NCBI GenBank assembly: GCA_049694275.1
Contig: JBAVQS010000114.1
Location: forward strand, 1 to 30,738
Reading direction: 5' to 3'
Origin: JBAVQS01 sp049694275
Lineage (GTDB): Bacteria; Chloroflexota; Anaerolineae; UBA4142; SHND01
DNA length: 30,738 nucleotides
The stretch's first letter is position 1, and every line of letters begins with the position of its first letter. Below, piece after piece: positions 13,863-21,471 of the stretch. The notes below the pieces were generated by a model, which ran no database searches, was not told where the DNA came from, and saw only the letters and a list, made by a program, of their open reading frames with translations. The position numbers and the translations under genes are program-made.

Positions 13863-14639
13863 TCAGTCGGAATGCCCGGCATTGCATAATTCGCGGATGG
13901 CGAGAGTCATTGCGGCGTTGAGTTCCCAATGCCGTTCGAGAAACGCGAGGAGGGCGAGGGCTGACTCGAAATTGTGTGCATACCCCTGGCACCAACCCGG
14001 CAATTCTCGCGCCGTTCGGGGAAACCGCTGCTCGAATCGGCGCTCATTGGCAAACGGGTCCGGCGCGGCAGTTGTCTCTTGCTCGACAAATCGGGCGAGC
14101 TCCAGCGCACGATCGACCGCGTACTGCTGGATGAAGCGTGTCCCCGAGAGCGCCTCCCCTCGCCGTACCCGGCATAGCCCCACGTACAGGTTGGTCAGGG
14201 CCTCGCCCAATAGCCATTCGCGTGTTCGCTGTTCTTGCCCTGCCTGCGTGACCGCCGGTACGGCGAGCGCCTCGTCGACCCTGTCCCCTTTCCAGATGAT
14301 CCGCCCTCGCGTAACCGCGACGGTTGCGAGCTCCGCCGGTTCGAAAACGGCCATCTCGCAGAAAATGCCATCCGCGAACAGCAGTTTGTATCCATCCTGC
14401 GTATTACGGAATTCATAGGCGATGGGACAGACGCGGCGCAACCAGTCGATATTCTCGATGTAACGGAGCTTGTAGCCCGCCTCCACGATGGCGAAAAAAT
14501 CGAGATCGGAATAGGCGTCGAGCCGTTCCCGCTCGACCCCCACGGACCCGAGGCCGATCAGTGCTAGCGCATGGCCCGACCCCGCCAGCGAGCGCCCGAT
14601 TTCATCCAGACGAGCCAATAACATTTCCTGAGGATTCAT
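13863..14639 (-). CDS. Nucleotidyltransferase-fold protein (ANT/Lnu-like)
   Basis: About 258 residues counted from MNPQEML. The nucleotidyltransferase core is seen in GLGSVG (G31-S32) and SDLDFFAIVE (D46 and D48), with CEMAVFE as the probable third acidic strand. The C-terminal half is helical, as in aminoglycoside or lincosamide nucleotidyltransferases, which transfer AMP to a drug. Whether this one modifies an antibiotic is not shown; many such chromosomal proteins have unknown targets. Start is uncertain: ATG 14639 lacks a clear ribosome site, and a GTG at 14675 would add 12 residues. It is divergent from the MNT/HEPN pair, another nucleotidyltransferase-fold gene. Confidence 0.7.
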   Translation of the reverse strand: MNPQEMLLARLDEIGRSLAGSGHALALIGLGSVGVERERLDAYSDLDFFAIVEAGYKLRYIENIDWLRRVCPIAYEFRNTQDGYKLLFADGIFCEMAVFEPAELATVAVTRGRIIWKGDRVDEALAVPAVTQAGQEQRTREWLLGEALTNLYVGLCRVRRGEALSGTRFIQQYAVDRALELARFVEQETTAAPDPFANERRFEQRFPRTARELPGWCQGYAHNFESALALLAFLERHWELNAAMTLAIRELCNAGHSD

Positions 14640-14762
14640 GTGATGGGAGTAAGCGGATTCTAACACTGGGGCCACGCAACGTCAACCGATCTTTTTAGAG
14701 CGAATCTACAATCCCGATTGGTCTTTCCCTGCTTCCGTGTTACAATCGGTGCAATAATCTCG

Positions 14763-14771
14763 TGGTAAAAT
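14763..14771 (+). promoter_or_regulatory. Extended -10 element before the MNT gene
   Basis: TGGTAAAAT (TAAAAT = 14766-14771) would start transcription only a few bases before ATG 14785, giving a nearly leaderless mRNA, consistent with the lack of a ribosome site there. No convincing -35. Confidence 0.35.
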
Positions 14772-14784
14772 AGACGCAAATACC

Positions 14785-15210
14785 ATGCGAAAGACGGTCC
14801 AATCCCACTCTTCTCATGCTACACGGCGAAGCACGGTCATGCACCGACGGGTCCTGCGCATCCCCGCGATCACTCCGCGCGGGCTTGACGCCCCGGTAAG
14901 CCGGACGCTCCCCCCCGCGATTCGCCGGATTGTGCAAGAATTGGACCCTGAAAAGATCATTCTGTTTGGCTCGTATGCGTATGGCAAACCTTCCCCCGAT
15001 AGTGATGTGGATTTGCTCGTCGTAATGGATACGGACGCTCCGATAAAAGAGCGATACCTTGCTGTTGCGCGTCTCTTGCGCCCGCGCCAATTTCCGGTCG
15101 ACATCCTTGTGCGTACTCCACTTGAGATCAAAGCAGCAATCGGTGAGAGCAACCTTTTTATGGAGGAAATAATCTCTCGGGGGAGAGTGCTCTATGAGCG
15201 CGGCGGATAG
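14785..15210 (+). CDS. MNT-domain nucleotidyltransferase (antitoxin of MNT/HEPN pair)
   Basis: Minimal nucleotidyltransferase of 141 residues. Active-site motif FGSYAYGKPSPDSDVDLLVVM: G62-S63, D74 and D76, with third Asp in PVDILV (D106). Known MNT partners neutralise HEPN RNase toxins by AMPylating them; the HEPN remnant overlaps its 3' end by 17 bases. The first ~40 residues are extra to the family core and basic; ATG 14839 is an alternative start that removes 18 residues. Expression may be near-leaderless from the -10 at 14766. The catalytic residues look intact although its toxin partner is not. Confidence 0.85.
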   Translation: MRKTVQSHSSHATRRSTVMHRRVLRIPAITPRGLDAPVSRTLPPAIRRIVQELDPEKIILFGSYAYGKPSPDSDVDLLVVMDTDAPIKERYLAVARLLRPRQFPVDILVRTPLEIKAAIGESNLFMEEIISRGRVLYERGG

Positions 15211-15391
15211 TTCCTTGTCATGGACTGCCAAAGCGGAAGATGATTTTACGTTTCTATTGGACACGTTATCGGGTTTTGCGGTCACTACACGCTATCCGGG
15301 AGTTAGCCCAACCGCCGACGATGCGCGTGAAGCAATCAAGATTGCAAAAAGTGTTCGCAGTTTTGCTCGCTCTCTGCTAGGGGTCAAATAA
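15194..15391 (+). pseudogene. HEPN-domain toxin remnant with in-frame internal deletion
   Basis: Only 65 residues, compared with about 120-140 for HEPN partners of MNT proteins. The start SLSWTAKAEDDFTFLLD matches the HEPN N-terminal helix, and SGFAVTTRYPGVSPTADDAREAIKIAKSVRSFARSLL matches its C-terminal part (the RYPG...A-x-A motif), but they are joined directly. Missing is the middle: the FHAQQAAEKALKA helix and the R-x4-6-H catalytic motif with its THDL-type neighbours. So the reading frame survives yet the RNase cannot work. It has a GGGAGAG ribosome site inside the MNT gene and ends just before a hairpin terminator. It could be a decayed toxin or a small protein kept for MNT binding. Confidence 0.7.
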
Positions 15392-15414
15392 CGCCCGTCT
15401 CATTGAGGCGGGCG
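15392..15414 (+). terminator. Terminator of the MNT/HEPN unit
   Basis: CGCCCGTCTC (15392-15401) pairs with GAGGCGGGCG (15405-15414; one G-T pair), immediately after the stop codon, followed by CTTTAAT. Confidence 0.65.
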
Positions 15415-15516
15415 CTTTAATCTCGGCCAAGCTCTCCATTAGCTCATATACCATCTCAGCTCACCTCTTTTTGTAATTTCCCAGCCCGCTGCATTTCCTT
15501 ATAAAGGAGAGAGACA

Positions 15517-15540
15517 ATGGCACGTGTCAGTGATGGTTGA
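15517..15540 (+). other. Possible 7-codon ORF with strong ribosome site
   Basis: ATAAAGGAGAGAGACA precedes ATG 15517, which opens a seven-codon frame MARVSDG ending TGA at 15538-15540, just before the 15545-15589 hairpin. The Shine-Dalgarno is better than that of most genes here, but the peptide is tiny and no plus-strand gene follows (sod is on the other strand). May be a remnant start of a lost gene. Confidence 0.25.
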
Positions 15541-15544
15541 TGCG

Positions 15545-15589
15545 CGCCTGCCCCATCGCCAAGCCGTGCGCTTGGCGATGGGGCAGGCG
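15545..15589 (-). terminator. 19-bp perfect hairpin after sod
   Basis: CGCCTGCCCCATCGCCAAG (15545-15563) pairs without a mismatch to 15571-15589 around a 7-base loop. It lies 30 bases past the sod stop on the minus strand. No T-tract; likely a 3' end or terminator, or a palindromic repeat unit. Confidence 0.55.
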
Positions 15590-15618
15590 ATTAGCACGAA
15601 TGGGTTCCGGACGCGGTC

Positions 15619-16227
15619 TTACCGCATCATGTCATATCGCTTGGTAACTTCTGCCCAGTTGACGACACTCCACCACGCCGCCAGGTAATCCGCCCGGCGG
15701 TTCTCGTACTTGAGATAGTACGCATGCTCCCAGACATCCACGCCCATCACCGGGCGCTTGTTCTCCATCAACGGACTGTCCTGGTTCGCCGTGCTGTAAA
15801 CTGCCAGTTTGCCCTGATCGACCACCAGCCAGGCCCAGCCGCTCCCAAACCGGGTCATTCCCGCCTGGGTGAGCTGCTGTTTGAAGGCGCCGAAATCTCC
15901 GAATGCCTGCTTGATCGCATCCGCCAGCGCGCCGGTCGGCTCGCCGCTGGCATTGGGGCCCATGATCTCCCAGAACATCGTGTGGTTGATGTGACCGCCG
16001 CCATTGTTCCGGACCGCCGTGCGAATATCATCCGGAACCTGGCTGATCTTTTGCATCAAATCCTCAAGGCTCCAGCTTTTCAGCTCGGGGTGCTTGTCCA
16101 GGGCGCCATTGAGATTGTTAACGTATGCCGCATGATGCTTGTCATGATGGAGATGCATCGTGTGCTCGTCGATATAGGGCTCCAGCGCGTTATACGCATA
16201 CGGAAGTAGGGGTAATTCAAAAGCCAT
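15619..16227 (-). CDS. sodA: Superoxide dismutase, Fe/Mn family
   Basis: Converts superoxide to oxygen and hydrogen peroxide. 202 residues, the usual length. Metal ligands are His27 (HLHHDKHH), His82 (INHTMFW), Asp164 and His168 (GVDVWEHAYY). Family marks PYAYNALEPYIDEHTMHLHHDKHHAAYV and GSGWAWLVV are present. The Gly-rich NNGGGHINH and the NQDSPLM segment favour a Mn or cambialistic enzyme over a strictly Fe type, but this cannot be settled by sight. AGGAGG lies 7 bases before ATG 16227 and TTATAA about 15 bases before that. No signal peptide, so cytoplasmic. It stands alone, divergent from the nusA operon. Confidence 0.95.
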   Translation of the reverse strand: MAFELPLLPYAYNALEPYIDEHTMHLHHDKHHAAYVNNLNGALDKHPELKSWSLEDLMQKISQVPDDIRTAVRNNGGGHINHTMFWEIMGPNASGEPTGALADAIKQAFGDFGAFKQQLTQAGMTRFGSGWAWLVVDQGKLAVYSTANQDSPLMENKRPVMGVDVWEHAYYLKYENRRADYLAAWWSVVNWAEVTKRYDMMR

Positions 16228-16454
16228 CGTCAGCCTCCTGTTATAATCATCTGCCGCCGGTTCATGACGACAGTATTGCCATAAACTCCGACCGCCTGCC
16301 CAGCCGGCCGGATCTGCTACTCTTGATACCTTGTAACAAGGGTGACAGCATTCAAAATCCTGACGGCGAATTTCAACAGGTCACGAAAGCGCTTTCATTT
16401 TGAGCCTGGTCAGACCTTGCTGGCGCTCAATCGCTCGGCTTTCGGCGAACGGAT
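16228..16454. other. Intergenic region between sod and the nusA promoter
   Basis: No gene seen. It carries the sod promoter region at its left end and a CCTTGT-A-ACAAGG palindrome at 16329-16341, which might be a regulator site. The rest shows nothing I can name. Confidence 0.4.
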
Positions 16455-16483
16455 TTGCGAAATTTGGGAAAATGTGATATAAG
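16455..16483 (+). promoter_or_regulatory. Promoter of the nusA-infB operon
   Basis: TTGCGA (16455-16460), 17-base spacer, then TATAAG (16478-16483) preceded by TGA, an extended -10. Transcription would start near 16490, giving a leader of about 139 bases before nusA. Confidence 0.65.
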
Positions 16484-16511
16484 TTTGGCATTAACCTCGT
16501 ACGGCCTTTAT

Positions 16512-16536
16512 GAAAAGTGGGCGCTCCCCACTTTTC
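16512..16536 (+). terminator. Attenuator-like terminator in the nusA leader
   Basis: GAAAAGTGGG (16512-16521) pairs with CCCACTTTTC (16527-16536), then TTTATTATAT. It lies 22 bases after the likely start of transcription and 93 before nusA, so read-through would be needed to express the operon. A second hairpin CCCGCC/GGCGGG follows at 16567-16583. NusA affects pausing and termination, so feedback at this site is plausible. Confidence 0.65.
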
Positions 16537-16628
16537 TTTATTATATAGAGTTATGGTCCGCGAGCACCCGCCGGGCAGGCGGGATTTGCGGCCTGACAGG
16601 AGCGAGGTTCTTCGGAGGATGTTGTTAG

Positions 16629-18164
16629 ATGGGTACGGCAACGAAAAACGATTTTCTCGTCGCCATTACACAGGTTTGCAGCGAGCGTAACCTATCGCGC
16701 GATGTGGTTCTGCAAGCTGTGGAACAGGCCCTCATTTCTGCCTACAAGCGGAATTTCGGAGGCGCGCAGAATATTACGGCCAAGATCGATCCCGGCACGG
16801 GCAAAGCCCGCATCTTTGCGGCCAAGACCGTGGTGGACCAGGTGCATGACAAGCGCACCGAGATGACTCTGGACGAGGCGCGCCAGTATGACCCGATGGC
16901 GGACATCGGCTCGTCGCTCCAGATTGAGGCGACGCCGGACGATTTCGGGCGTATTGCCGCGCAGACGGCCAAGCAGGTGGTCCTGCAGCGCATCCGTGAG
17001 GCCGAGCGCGATTCGCTCTTTTCTACGTTCCAGGAACGCGAAGGGGAGATCGTTCACGGCACTGTCCATTCGGTCGAGCAGGGTAATATTACCGTGAACC
17101 TGGGGCGGCTCGAAGGGATATTGCCCAAGTCCGAGCAGATTTCGATCGAGCGGTACCGGCCCAATCAAAAGATTCGCGCCCTGATTACCGAAGTCAACAA
17201 GTCTTCGCGCGGGCCGCAGGTCGTCCTTTCCCGTACCCATCGCAATATGCTGCGGCGGCTGCTCGAGCTCGAAGTGCCTGAGATTTTTAACGGGCTGGTC
17301 GAGATCAAGTCCATTGCCCGTGAGGCGGGGCAACGTTCCAAGGTCGCGGTGTGCGCCAAACAGGATGGCATTGACCCGGTGGGGGCCTGTGTCGGCCAGC
17401 GCGGCGTGCGGATTCAGAACGTCGTGAACGAACTGAGCGGCGAAAAGATTGACGTGGTCGAGTGGAGCCCGAACTCGGCGACATTTATCGCCAATTCACT
17501 CAGCCCGGCCAAGGTCAAGAGCGTCAAGCTCAGCGAAGATGCCAATGGTGATAAAGTGGCAACGGTCGTCGTCGAGGACAAGCAGCTTTCGCTGGCGATT
17601 GGCAAGGAGGGGCAGAACGCGCGCCTCGCCGCCAAGCTGACCGGTTGGCGCATTGATATCAAGAACGAGACCCAGACCCGGGAAGAGATTATACAACGGG
17701 TTGCGCCGGCGGTTGCCGTTCAGCCCCTTGCGCCTGAAGCGCCGGCCGAGCTCACACCTGCCGAGCCCATGCTAGCCGCGTCCGAGCTGCCCGTCGCCGC
17801 ACCCGAACCGACGGCGACGGTTATCGAGACATCGTCCGAAGCGCCTGTGACCCCCGCGGCTGAGGCGTTGGCCGTACCTGCGCCAGAGGCGGCGGCGTCG
17901 AGCCTGCCCGTGGCGACTGCGCCCACCGCCGCGCCGGCCGTGCCCGCGCCAAGCGAGCCGGAACCGACTTTTGAGCAAGCGCTGGCGCAGTTCGAAGCGG
18001 AAACGGAAGGCGAGTCGGATGAGCGGTCCAAAAAACGCAAAGAGGACCGCGCCAAGCGTCGCCAGTTGGTCTATGATGAAAAACTGGGCAAGGTCATCGC
18101 CAAAGCCAAGCACAAGGGCCGTGGTGATCAGGACTGGAGCGAAGACGAGGAAGCGGAAGCTTAG
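16629..18164 (+). CDS. nusA: Transcription termination/antitermination factor NusA
   Basis: Binds RNA polymerase and RNA and controls pausing, termination and antitermination. 511 residues: N-terminal polymerase-binding domain (about 1-130), S1 domain (about 137-203, GEIVHGTVHSVEQGNITVNLGR), KH1 (about 215-290, with VGACVGQRGVRIQNV) and KH2 (about 295-350, SLAIGKEGQNARLAAKLTGW). No C-terminal acidic repeat domain of the E. coli type; instead an Ala/Pro-rich linker (about 360-465) and a basic/acidic tail (RSKKRKEDRAKRRQLVYDEK). This long tail is unusual and lineage-specific. GGAGG lies 10 bases before the ATG. First gene of the operon; rimP, commonly upstream, is absent. Confidence 0.96.
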   Translation: MGTATKNDFLVAITQVCSERNLSRDVVLQAVEQALISAYKRNFGGAQNITAKIDPGTGKARIFAAKTVVDQVHDKRTEMTLDEARQYDPMADIGSSLQIEATPDDFGRIAAQTAKQVVLQRIREAERDSLFSTFQEREGEIVHGTVHSVEQGNITVNLGRLEGILPKSEQISIERYRPNQKIRALITEVNKSSRGPQVVLSRTHRNMLRRLLELEVPEIFNGLVEIKSIAREAGQRSKVAVCAKQDGIDPVGACVGQRGVRIQNVVNELSGEKIDVVEWSPNSATFIANSLSPAKVKSVKLSEDANGDKVATVVVEDKQLSLAIGKEGQNARLAAKLTGWRIDIKNETQTREEIIQRVAPAVAVQPLAPEAPAELTPAEPMLAASELPVAAPEPTATVIETSSEAPVTPAAEALAVPAPEAAASSLPVATAPTAAPAVPAPSEPEPTFEQALAQFEAETEGESDERSKKRKEDRAKRRQLVYDEKLGKVIAKAKHKGRGDQDWSEDEEAEA

Positions 18165-18220
18165 TTGTTTCAGGACCTGTTTCTGGATCGTTCTCTAAAA
18201 CAAGTGATAGACCTTGCCGT

Positions 18221-18547
18221 ATGAAAAAGCACGTACCGCAGCGTACTTGCATTGGTTGTAGGGAAGTGGAAGCCAAGCGTGAAATGATGCGCATTGTGCG
18301 CAAACCGGATGGGCATGTCGTCGCCGATCCGACTGGAAAACAGGCCGGCCGGGGCGCCTACCTGCACAAAGAGCGAGAGTGCTGGGATGCAACCCTCGGC
18401 GCGCGCGGCCGCCTGGAACACGCATTGAATATGGAAACGCCGTTGGTGGCTGATGACCGTGTCGCCCTGGAACAATTGGGCGCCCTTTTTCCGCCGCGTG
18501 CCGTTGCGCGTGCAACCGAAACTCGGATAGCGCCTGCGACCAAGTGA
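18221..18547 (+). CDS. rnpM: YlxR family RNase P modulator RnpM
   Basis: A 108-residue YlxR (DUF448) protein. The core is PQRTCIGCREVEAKREMMRIVRKPDGHVVADPTGKQAGRGAYLHKERECWDATL, with the conserved RTCIGCR start and the GRGAYL turn. YlxR of Gram-positive bacteria binds the RNase P RNA and modulates its activity. It always travels between nusA and infB, as here. The C-terminal 45 residues are less conserved and helical. Gap to nusA is 56 bases and to infB about 400, where a structured RNA is possible. Confidence 0.93.
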   Translation: MKKHVPQRTCIGCREVEAKREMMRIVRKPDGHVVADPTGKQAGRGAYLHKERECWDATLGARGRLEHALNMETPLVADDRVALEQLGALFPPRAVARATETRIAPATK

Positions 18548-18599
18548 TGGATCGAATCGGCACGGAAAGCAAAATGATGGTGGTTGCGAATGCAACCAT

Positions 18600-18723
18600 C
18601 CGGGACAAGCCCGAGGGGATGCGATGACAAGCTAAAGACAACTTTTCTTCGTCCCCTCTCGGCTCGACGCCGCGCGGAATTCCTCCCGTGCGCGCCGGGC
18701 TAGCGCTCTTTCGTTTGTCCCGG
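18600..18723 (+). ncRNA. Candidate structured RNA in the ylxR-infB leader
   Basis: CCGGGACAA (18600-18608) pairs perfectly with TTGTCCCGG (18715-18723), closing a 124-base segment. Inside, CCGAGGGGA (18611-18619) pairs with TCCCCT-CT-CGG (18652-18662), and a third GC-rich hairpin near 18672-18695 completes a possible three-way junction. A separate hairpin TGGTTGC/GCAACCA sits just before (18581-18598). The whole 18548-18951 gap has no credible gene. Could regulate infB or be a 5' leader fold; not a class I recognise. Confidence 0.35.
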
Positions 18724-18951
18724 TGTTGGTCTAACTGAATTGGGCAAGGTCTGTGATCTCTAGCGGCTGGATATGCGCCCGCGCGTGTCCCGCGACCGCT
18801 TGTTTTTATAGCAGGAATATTTCGAATCGACCGCGCGTGGTTGTCGCGTTGCTTCAGACACACGCGGATGGATCGACCCGAACAAATGGGACCGGTGAGT
18901 CAATCACCCGTTTCAACTCTTGTTCTCGACGGTCCTGGAAGAGAGGACTCA

Positions 18952-21453
18952 ATGGCCGAAAAGAATTTGAACCCCGTAAGTGGGGAGCAGGCGCCTGGGG
19001 ATACCCCTCCCGCTTCACCCAAAGGTCCACGGCCAGTGGACAAGAGCAGGCCGGCTCAGTCGACTGGGCCGCGCCCGGTGAATGGACCGCGGCCGGCCGG
19101 CAGCGGGGGTAATGCGCCACGCCCACAATCGAGCAGCGGACCGCGGCCGAATAACGCTCCGCGTCCCGGTTCGGCATCGCAATCAGGTGGCGGCCCGCGG
19201 CCTGCAGCCGGACCGCGCCCTCAGGGTAGTAGCAATGCACCGCGCACCGGCCAAGGTCCTCAGAGTGGCAGCGGCAATGCGCCGCGTACCGGCCAGGGTT
19301 CTCAGAGTGGTAGCGGGAATGCGCCACGTACCAGTCAGGGGCCCCAATCCGGCGGCGGCCCGCGGCCGGCGAGTGGGCCACGCCCACAAGGGAGCAGCGG
19401 GGGGAATGCCCCGCGCCCTGGCCCGGGGGCTCAATCCGGCGGGGGCCAGCGGCCCACCAATGCCCCGCGCCCCGCGAATGGCCCGCGCCAGGGCGGTAGC
19501 CCACGCCCAACAACGGGGACTCGAAGCACGCAGAGTCACCCCGCGCCTACCGGCAGTACCGGCGGCCGTCCTGCCCCGACCGGGACAATCCATCGCCCAG
19601 GCCCTGGCGGAGCGTCTCGCCCCGGCGTTCCGGCGCGTCCTGGAATGCGGCCGACAACCGCCGCGCCCGTCAAGCCGGTTGCACCGCCGCAGCCGGTTGA
19701 TCTGCCCGAGACCATTACCGTCCGCGACCTGGCGCAAAAATTAAAGATTACACCGATTGATATCATCAAGAAACTGATGGCGAACGGCGTCATGGCGAAT
19801 ATCAATCAGCCGATCGATTTTGATACGGCCTCGCTCATTGCGGGTGAATTGGGTTTTGAGGTGCATGAAGAAAAGCCGATGGTCGAAGAATTGCCGGCCA
19901 CGATCTTGTCGAGCATGCCCAAAAAGCGTGAATATACGGAAGCGGAACTGAAGCATCTCGAATCACGCCCACCCGTCGTCACCGTCATGGGCCATGTCGA
20001 TCATGGCAAAACTTCGCTTCTGGACGCCATCCGCAAGACAAATGTGGTTGCTGGCGAGTTTGGCGGCATCACCCAGCACATTGGCGCGTACCAGGTCGAA
20101 TATAACGGCCGCAAGATTACTTTCCTGGACACCCCGGGCCACGAGGCGTTTACCGCCATGCGCGCTCGCGGCGCCAAGGCGACGGACCTGGCGATTATCG
20201 TGGTGGCCGCTGATGATGGGGTCATGCCGCAAACGCGCGAGGCCATCGATCACGCCCGCGCAGCCCAGGTCCCGATCCTGATTGCCCTCAACAAAATCGA
20301 CCGCCCCAGCGCCAATCCCGAACGGGTCAAACAACAATTGATGGATATCGGGTTGCAGGTCTATGGCGGTAAGGATGAAGTAACTGTCGTGCCGGTTTCG
20401 GCCAAGCAGCGACAGGGCATCGACGACCTGTTGGAGAACATCCAGCTCGTCGCCGAATTGGCCGACCTGCGCGCCAACCCGGAGGCCAGCCCGACCGGCG
20501 TCGTCATCGAGAGCAAGCTCGACAAGCAGCAAGGGCCGATGGCAACGCTGCTGGTCCAGGAGGGCACGCTCAAAGTGGGCGATGTGGTGCTGGTGGGCGA
20601 AGCGTTTGGCAAGGTCCGCGCCCTATTCAACGAACGCGGCGAGATCGTCGATCAGGCGACCCCCGCCATGCCGGTCGTGGTAACCGGGCTGTCGGATGTG
20701 CCGCCGGCGGGCGACCGGTTTACCGTCGTCGCCGCCGAGCAGATTGCACGTGCTCGGGTTAGCGAGCGCATTCAGGCGCGCCGTGCGGCGACTGGGCCGG
20801 CGCCGGCGGTCACGCTCAACGACCTGTATGCGCGGTTCCAGGAAGGCAATATTCAAGAGCTCAACCTGGTGGTCAAGGCCGATGTGGCCGGTTCGCTGGA
20901 GCCGATTGTCTCGTCGCTCGAGAAACTGGGGGATGAAAAGCTCAAGGTGAAAATCATTCACCAGGCAATCGGCGCGGCGACGACCTCCGATATCATGCTG
21001 GCCGTTGCATCGCGCGGCGTCGTCATCGCGTTTAACGTCGGCGTCGAATCGGCCGCCGAGTCGCTGGCGAACCAGGAAAAGGTCGATATTCGCAGCTATA
21101 ACATCATCTACAAGCTTATCGAGGATGTTGACAAAGCGCTCAAGGGGATGCTCGAGCCGGTCTATAAAGATGTGCTCATCGGCCGGTTCCAGGTCATGCA
21201 GCTCTTTCACGTGCGCAAGGTCACGGTGGCCGGCGGTCGCGTGATCGAGGGCCGGGCCGAGCGCGGCACGATTGCCCACGTCAAGCGGGATAGCGTCGAG
21301 CTCTTTAGCGGCGGCATCGCCTCGCTCAAGCGCCACACGGAAGACGCCAAAGAGGTCGCCCAGGGTTACGAGTGCGGCATTGCGCTGGACAATTTCAACG
21401 CCTTTAAAGAGGGCGACGTGATCGAGTTTTATCGCAAAGAGCGTGTGAGCTAG
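18952..21453 (+). CDS. infB: Translation initiation factor IF-2
   Basis: GTPase that brings initiator tRNA to the 30S subunit and joins the 50S. 833 residues from MAEKNLNP; ATG 18952 has GAGAGGA just upstream. The frame is open further back, but those residues are not IF-2-like. Residues about 13-250 are a Gly/Pro/Arg/Ser-rich disordered region with tandem repeats. Then the IF2_N domain (ITVRDLAQKLKITPIDIIKKLM, about 254-305), and the G domain: GHVDHGKT (347-354), GGITQHIG, DTPGHEAF, NKID (447-450) and SAK; followed by domains II-IV ending in YECGIALDNFNAFKEGDVIEFY. rbfA, usually next, is absent. Confidence 0.97.
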   Translation: MAEKNLNPVSGEQAPGDTPPASPKGPRPVDKSRPAQSTGPRPVNGPRPAGSGGNAPRPQSSSGPRPNNAPRPGSASQSGGGPRPAAGPRPQGSSNAPRTGQGPQSGSGNAPRTGQGSQSGSGNAPRTSQGPQSGGGPRPASGPRPQGSSGGNAPRPGPGAQSGGGQRPTNAPRPANGPRQGGSPRPTTGTRSTQSHPAPTGSTGGRPAPTGTIHRPGPGGASRPGVPARPGMRPTTAAPVKPVAPPQPVDLPETITVRDLAQKLKITPIDIIKKLMANGVMANINQPIDFDTASLIAGELGFEVHEEKPMVEELPATILSSMPKKREYTEAELKHLESRPPVVTVMGHVDHGKTSLLDAIRKTNVVAGEFGGITQHIGAYQVEYNGRKITFLDTPGHEAFTAMRARGAKATDLAIIVVAADDGVMPQTREAIDHARAAQVPILIALNKIDRPSANPERVKQQLMDIGLQVYGGKDEVTVVPVSAKQRQGIDDLLENIQLVAELADLRANPEASPTGVVIESKLDKQQGPMATLLVQEGTLKVGDVVLVGEAFGKVRALFNERGEIVDQATPAMPVVVTGLSDVPPAGDRFTVVAAEQIARARVSERIQARRAATGPAPAVTLNDLYARFQEGNIQELNLVVKADVAGSLEPIVSSLEKLGDEKLKVKIIHQAIGAATTSDIMLAVASRGVVIAFNVGVESAAESLANQEKVDIRSYNIIYKLIEDVDKALKGMLEPVYKDVLIGRFQVMQLFHVRKVTVAGGRVIEGRAERGTIAHVKRDSVELFSGGIASLKRHTEDAKEVAQGYECGIALDNFNAFKEGDVIEFYRKERVS
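19231..19356 (+). repeat. Three tandem 42-bp repeats inside infB
   Basis: Three consecutive 14-codon units encode variants of GNAPRTGQGPQSGS (IF-2 residues 94-135). They differ mainly at third codon positions and a few Gly/Pro/Ser swaps, within a wider GPRP/NAPRP-rich field spanning about 19009-19672. Slippage or unequal recombination is the likely source. Confidence 0.75.
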
Positions 21454-21471
21454 AGAAAACAGTTTTTGTAA

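Noticed and set aside
18841..18951. Longer N-terminus for IF-2
   Set aside because: The extra residues are unlike IF-2 starts; ATG 18952 has GAGAGGA directly upstream.
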